NCBI GenBank assembly: GCA_964518765.1
Contig: CAZFJC010000029.1
Location: forward strand, 1 to 25,962
Direction of reading: 5' to 3'
Origin: CAZPNX01 sp964518765
GTDB lineage: Bacteria > Edwardsbacteria > AC1 > EtOH8
Length of the DNA: 25,962 bases
This document shows positions 22,895-25,962 of this stretch, one piece after another. The position numbers and the translations under genes were made by a program. Every line of letters begins with the position of its first letter. The first letter of the stretch is position 1. Under the pieces are notes generated by a model that worked only from the letters and a program-made list of their open reading frames with translations, ran no database searches and was not told the DNA's origin.

Positions 22895-25126
22895 ATGAAA
22901 ATGAAGAAGACGGCGATCATTCTTTTCCTGGCCGCTCTGATGGCCCAGGGCGCTATGGCGGTTCGCAGCATCGTCAAGATCTTCCCTCAGGACAAGGAGG
23001 GTTGGAGGCGGGCGGTTCAAACCGAGGACCTGGACGATCTGGGACAGGGGCCGGGCTATCTGATGATCATTACCGAACCGGACCAGATGAAGCGGCTGGA
23101 GGCGGCGGGATGCCGGCTGGAGATTGTGGTCCCAGACGTGTCGAAAATCCGGAGGCCCAAGGGCGGATTGCACAGCTTCGCCGAGATGAGGACCGAGCTG
23201 GAGCTGATCGCCGCCGCCAACCCGGCCATCGCCCGGCTGGACAGCATCGGGAACAGCTGGGAGGGGCGCCCCATACTATGCCTGAAGATATCGGATAACG
23301 TCAACAGCACCGAGGATGAACCTAAACTTCTGTACATGGGGCTGCACCACGCCCGGGAGTGGATATCGCTGGAGGTGCCCCTGCGCTTCGCCATGATGCT
23401 GGCCGACAGCTACGGGGTGAGCCCGGCCTGGACCGAGCTGGTGGACGGGCGGGAGTTCTACATAATCCCCTGCGTCAACCCGGACGGGTTCGTGTATGAC
23501 TATAATACCAACAATTACTGGCGCAAGAACCGACGCAACAACGGAAGCTCCTACGGTGTGGACTTAAACCGCAACTACGACGGCTCGCAGAACGGGGACC
23601 CGGCCGGCAACTGGGGCGGGGCCGGCTCCAGCCATACGCCCAGCTCCGAGACCTACTGCGGGCCCTCGGCCTTCTCCGAGCCCGAGGCCCAGGCCGTCAG
23701 GGACCTGTGCCTGGCGGTACCCTTCGACCTGACCATGTCCTACCACACCTACTCCGAGCTGGTGATGTGGCCCTGGGGCTACACCGGGTCGCCCACGCCG
23801 GACAACGTGATCCTGAGCGTCCTGGGCACCCAGATGGCCGCCCTCATCTCCAGCGAGACCGGCTCCGGCACCTACACTCCCCAGCAGATGATGAGCCTGT
23901 ACGCCACCACCGGCACCAGCGAGGACTGGATCTACGGCTACAGCCGCTATCAGACGCCGAAGACGGCCTTCGCCTTCATCACCGAGATGGCCTATTACGA
24001 CTTTCACGACACGGCCACCTCCCAGGTCAACCAAATATGCGCCGAGAACCTGGAGGCGGCCCTCTACATGGCCCAGATGGCCGGAGCTCCTTATTCCTAT
24101 GTGGTCCCAGGAGCACCTGTACTGTCCGCCAGCGACACCATGCCGGCCGGGGGGAACTTCACCCTGAGCTGGACGCCGGCCAACGCCAACGCCGGGATCG
24201 ACAGGTACGAGCTGAGGAAGATGGCCGGTCTTACCCGGACCACCGACGATGCCGAATCCGGCATCGGGCGTTGGGATACCACCCGCTTCAAAGTTTCGGC
24301 CAACCGCTACCACAGCGCCAGCCACAGCTTCAGGGCCGACTCGGCCCACGGCCTAAACGCCTCGCTGGCCTCGGCCAATTCCTTCACCGTGCAGCCGGGA
24401 GACAGCTTTACATACTGGCGGTGGGCCAGCACCGAGAACGGCTGGGACTACTTCTACGCCGAGATATCGAACGACGGAGGCGCCAGTTGGACCAGGCTGG
24501 ACTCGGTTACCGGCACCGGGCAGGCCATCTGGACCAGAAAATCCTATTCTCTGGCCCCGTACGCCGGACAGCAGTTGCTGGTGCGCTTCCGTTACACCAC
24601 CGACGGCAGTGTGCTGGCTGGAGGGGTCTATCTGGACGATATCAGCCCTTGCGAGGAATTCTCTGTGGACTCCCTGATGGCCGACACCATCACCGGGCAG
24701 TCCTATGACATCGCCGGACTGCCGCTGGGCACCTATTATTATAAGGTTCGGGCCCACAACCCCACGGGCTGGGGCGCCTGGAGCAACCTGGTCAAGGTGT
24801 CGCCGGTGACCGGAACAGCGGAAGGGGCGGCGGTTCCGCTAGGGGGCCAAGCCAGCAGGCTGATGGGCGCCATCCCCAATCCCACGCACCGGTCAGCCAG
24901 GATAGCGTTCCATCTGGCCGAGGGCGGGGAGGTGAGACTCAAGATCTACAACAGCTCCGGCCAGCTGGTGAGGACGCTGGTCGAAACGAACATGACCGCC
25001 GGCGAGCATGCCGCCTGCTGGGACGGCCGGGACGATGCCGGGAGGGAGGTTTCGGCCGGGGTCTACTTCTATCGCATGTCGGCCAAGGGTTATCATGGGG
25101 CTGGACGCCTAACCGTGGTCCGGTGA
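22895..25126 (+). CDS. Secreted M14A-like zinc carboxypeptidase with an FN3 domain split by a MAM-like insert, and sorting domain
   Basis: This is 743 residues with signal peptide MKMKKTAIILFLAALMAQGAMA; a second ATG at codon 3 is also possible. Residues 23-88 are a prodomain. The catalytic domain is at about 89-395: H152 and E155 (LHHAREW), H284 (MSYHTYSELVMWPWG), E364 (FAFITEMAYYDF), with WRKNRRNN and DLNRNY. It is closer to the 9971 enzyme than to its immediate neighbour. Residues 405-448 start an FN3 domain (FTLSWTPANANAGIDRYELRKM). Residues 450-588 are a MAM/jelly-roll-like domain (FYAEISNDGGASW, GGVYLDDISP). FN3 strands resume at 589-640 (YDIAGLPLGTYYYKVRAHNP). The sorting domain is at 655-743, ending LTVVR. 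It removes C-terminal residues from peptides outside the cell. It is only 30 bp after the M14B-like gene, so probably co-transcribed; the ribosome site is weak. Confidence 0.92.
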   Translation: MKMKKTAIILFLAALMAQGAMAVRSIVKIFPQDKEGWRRAVQTEDLDDLGQGPGYLMIITEPDQMKRLEAAGCRLEIVVPDVSKIRRPKGGLHSFAEMRTELELIAAANPAIARLDSIGNSWEGRPILCLKISDNVNSTEDEPKLLYMGLHHAREWISLEVPLRFAMMLADSYGVSPAWTELVDGREFYIIPCVNPDGFVYDYNTNNYWRKNRRNNGSSYGVDLNRNYDGSQNGDPAGNWGGAGSSHTPSSETYCGPSAFSEPEAQAVRDLCLAVPFDLTMSYHTYSELVMWPWGYTGSPTPDNVILSVLGTQMAALISSETGSGTYTPQQMMSLYATTGTSEDWIYGYSRYQTPKTAFAFITEMAYYDFHDTATSQVNQICAENLEAALYMAQMAGAPYSYVVPGAPVLSASDTMPAGGNFTLSWTPANANAGIDRYELRKMAGLTRTTDDAESGIGRWDTTRFKVSANRYHSASHSFRADSAHGLNASLASANSFTVQPGDSFTYWRWASTENGWDYFYAEISNDGGASWTRLDSVTGTGQAIWTRKSYSLAPYAGQQLLVRFRYTTDGSVLAGGVYLDDISPCEEFSVDSLMADTITGQSYDIAGLPLGTYYYKVRAHNPTGWGAWSNLVKVSPVTGTAEGAAVPLGGQASRLMGAIPNPTHRSARIAFHLAEGGEVRLKIYNSSGQLVRTLVETNMTAGEHAACWDGRDDAGREVSAGVYFYRMSAKGYHGAGRLTVVR

Positions 25127-25154
25127 ACAACGAGAAATAAAAACCGGCAGGAGC

Positions 25155-25183
25155 TTGACAAACAGTCCGGTGGGATATATCAT
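25155..25183 (+). promoter_or_regulatory. Sigma70-type promoter for the third C25 gene
   Basis: A consensus TTGACA (25155-25160), a 17-nt spacer and TATCAT (25178-25183) precede the gene at 25234. No hairpin terminator is visible between 25127 and this promoter, so read-through from the M14 unit is possible. Confidence 0.7.
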
Positions 25184-25233
25184 TAAAAGATACCGGGCAA
25201 ACAATAACAAACCAAATTAAAGGAAGGCGACCC

Positions 25234-25962
25234 ATGACCAGAACCAGTACGATCGTGGCCCTGGCCCTGCTGCTGGCGGCGCCGGCCCTGGCGGCCGATT
25301 ACCAGTACCAGGGGCTTTGGGCCAAACCCGGGCTGACGCTTCAGTCCAGCACCCCCCAGGGTGTGGAGATGGTCCTCTCCCTGGAACGTTTGGGGCTGGA
25401 GGACGTGATCATTAACGAGGAGCCGATGCAGTCGGCGGCCATCACGGCCCTCACGCTGCCCAACCAGGCCGGGGCGCCGGACGTACCCAGCATCAGCCGG
25501 TTCGTAGCGGTGCCACAGGGTGCCCGAGCCCGGGTGGAGGTGGTCTCCAAGGAGACCGAGGTCATCCCGGGTGTGAATCTGGCGCCGGCCCCGGTGATAC
25601 CCAGCGAGCGCGAGGACGGGCTGACCTACTTCAAGGACCAGGCCATCTACAGCACGAACGCGGCCTACCCGGACTGGATCGTCAAGGTCTCCGAGCCCAC
25701 CAGCCTGCGGGGGGTGGACGCGGTGCTGGTAGCGGTGTCGCCCCTGCAGTACAACCCAGTGACCAAGGAGCTTTACGTCCACCGGAACATCCGAGTAAGA
25801 GTAAGCTTCGAGGGGGGCAATGGTCATTTCGGCGAGGACCGGCTGCGGAGCCGCTGGTGGGATCCGATCCTGGCGGGGAACCTAATGAACTTCGACCAGC
25901 TGCCGAAGATCGACTACGATGCCCGGGCCAAATCGCGCGACGGCTACGAGTACGTCATCATC
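25234..25962 (+). CDS. Gingipain-type (C25) peptidase, partial: signal peptide and propeptide only
   Basis: The frame is open from ATG 25234 to the window end, giving 243 codons. AGGAAGG (25221-25227) lies 6 nt upstream. The signal peptide is MTRTSTIVALALLLAAPALA. The remaining residues match the layout of the C25 propeptides in this window, including TYFKDQAIYSTNAAYP (compare NAFYPS and NALYPE in the other two) and SPLQYNPVTKELYV followed by a basic strand IRVRVSF. The last residues, YEYVII, align with the first strand of the catalytic domain in the 6077 gene (EYRSVIIS). The catalytic His and Cys lie outside the window, so activity cannot be judged. It has its own promoter. Confidence 0.85.
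   Translation, partial: MTRTSTIVALALLLAAPALAADYQYQGLWAKPGLTLQSSTPQGVEMVLSLERLGLEDVIINEEPMQSAAITALTLPNQAGAPDVPSISRFVAVPQGARARVEVVSKETEVIPGVNLAPAPVIPSEREDGLTYFKDQAIYSTNAAYPDWIVKVSEPTSLRGVDAVLVAVSPLQYNPVTKELYVHRNIRVRVSFEGGNGHFGEDRLRSRWWDPILAGNLMNFDQLPKIDYDARAKSRDGYEYVII

Noticed and set aside
1..25962. CRISPR array, tRNA, rRNA, transposase, phage or origin
   Set aside because: No regularly spaced direct repeats, cloverleaf sequence, transposase motifs or integrase were seen on either strand. The only long repeats are the sorting-domain segments inside genes.

Overview
The window is high-GC bacterial DNA, apart from short AT-rich intergenic regions. It is packed with very long genes for secreted multidomain proteins. 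All six full-length exported proteins carry an N-terminal signal peptide and end in the same type of C-terminal domain: a FlgD-like Ig / type IX-like sorting domain of about 90 residues with a PNP motif, a VYF/VYL(Y)R(L/M) motif and a final Lys or Arg. Gingipain-type (C25) peptidases, M14 carboxypeptidases and this C-terminal domain together suggest an uncultured lineage related to the FCB group (Edwardsbacteria/TA06/WOR-3/Eisenbacteria-like). That placement is inference; there is no rRNA or marker gene here.

Left part (1-5692, minus strand): a small winged-helix-like regulator (5309-5692) overlaps by 4 bp the start of a 1239-residue surface protein (1593-5312) with beta-propeller-like repeats, a glutamine-amidotransferase-like fold without an evident nucleophile, FN3-like modules and the sorting domain. 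A second gene (1-1561) follows after 31 bp. It is a clear paralog and runs off the left edge. An AT-rich divergent region (5693-6076) separates this operon from the rightward genes.

Right part (6077-25962, plus strand): secreted peptidases alternate. They are C25 (6077-9874), M14 (9971-12481), then a membrane protein fused to a spermidine-synthase-like domain (12708-15242), C25 (15374-20392), M14B-like (20537-22864), M14A-like (22895-25126), and the propeptide of a third C25 peptidase (25234 to the right edge). Good sigma70-type promoters are visible before 6077, 15374 and 25234, with a weaker one before 20537. A near-ideal hairpin ends the 15374 unit.

The likely joint role is extracellular protein degradation: endopeptidases cut proteins and carboxypeptidases trim the peptides, with the enzymes exported by one shared C-terminal signal. 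The sorting domains are near-identical DNA cassettes that look recombined between genes. Accessory modules use different synonymous codons from the catalytic domains, and TGCAAAA/TTTTGCA palindromes sit at two of the three C25 promoters.
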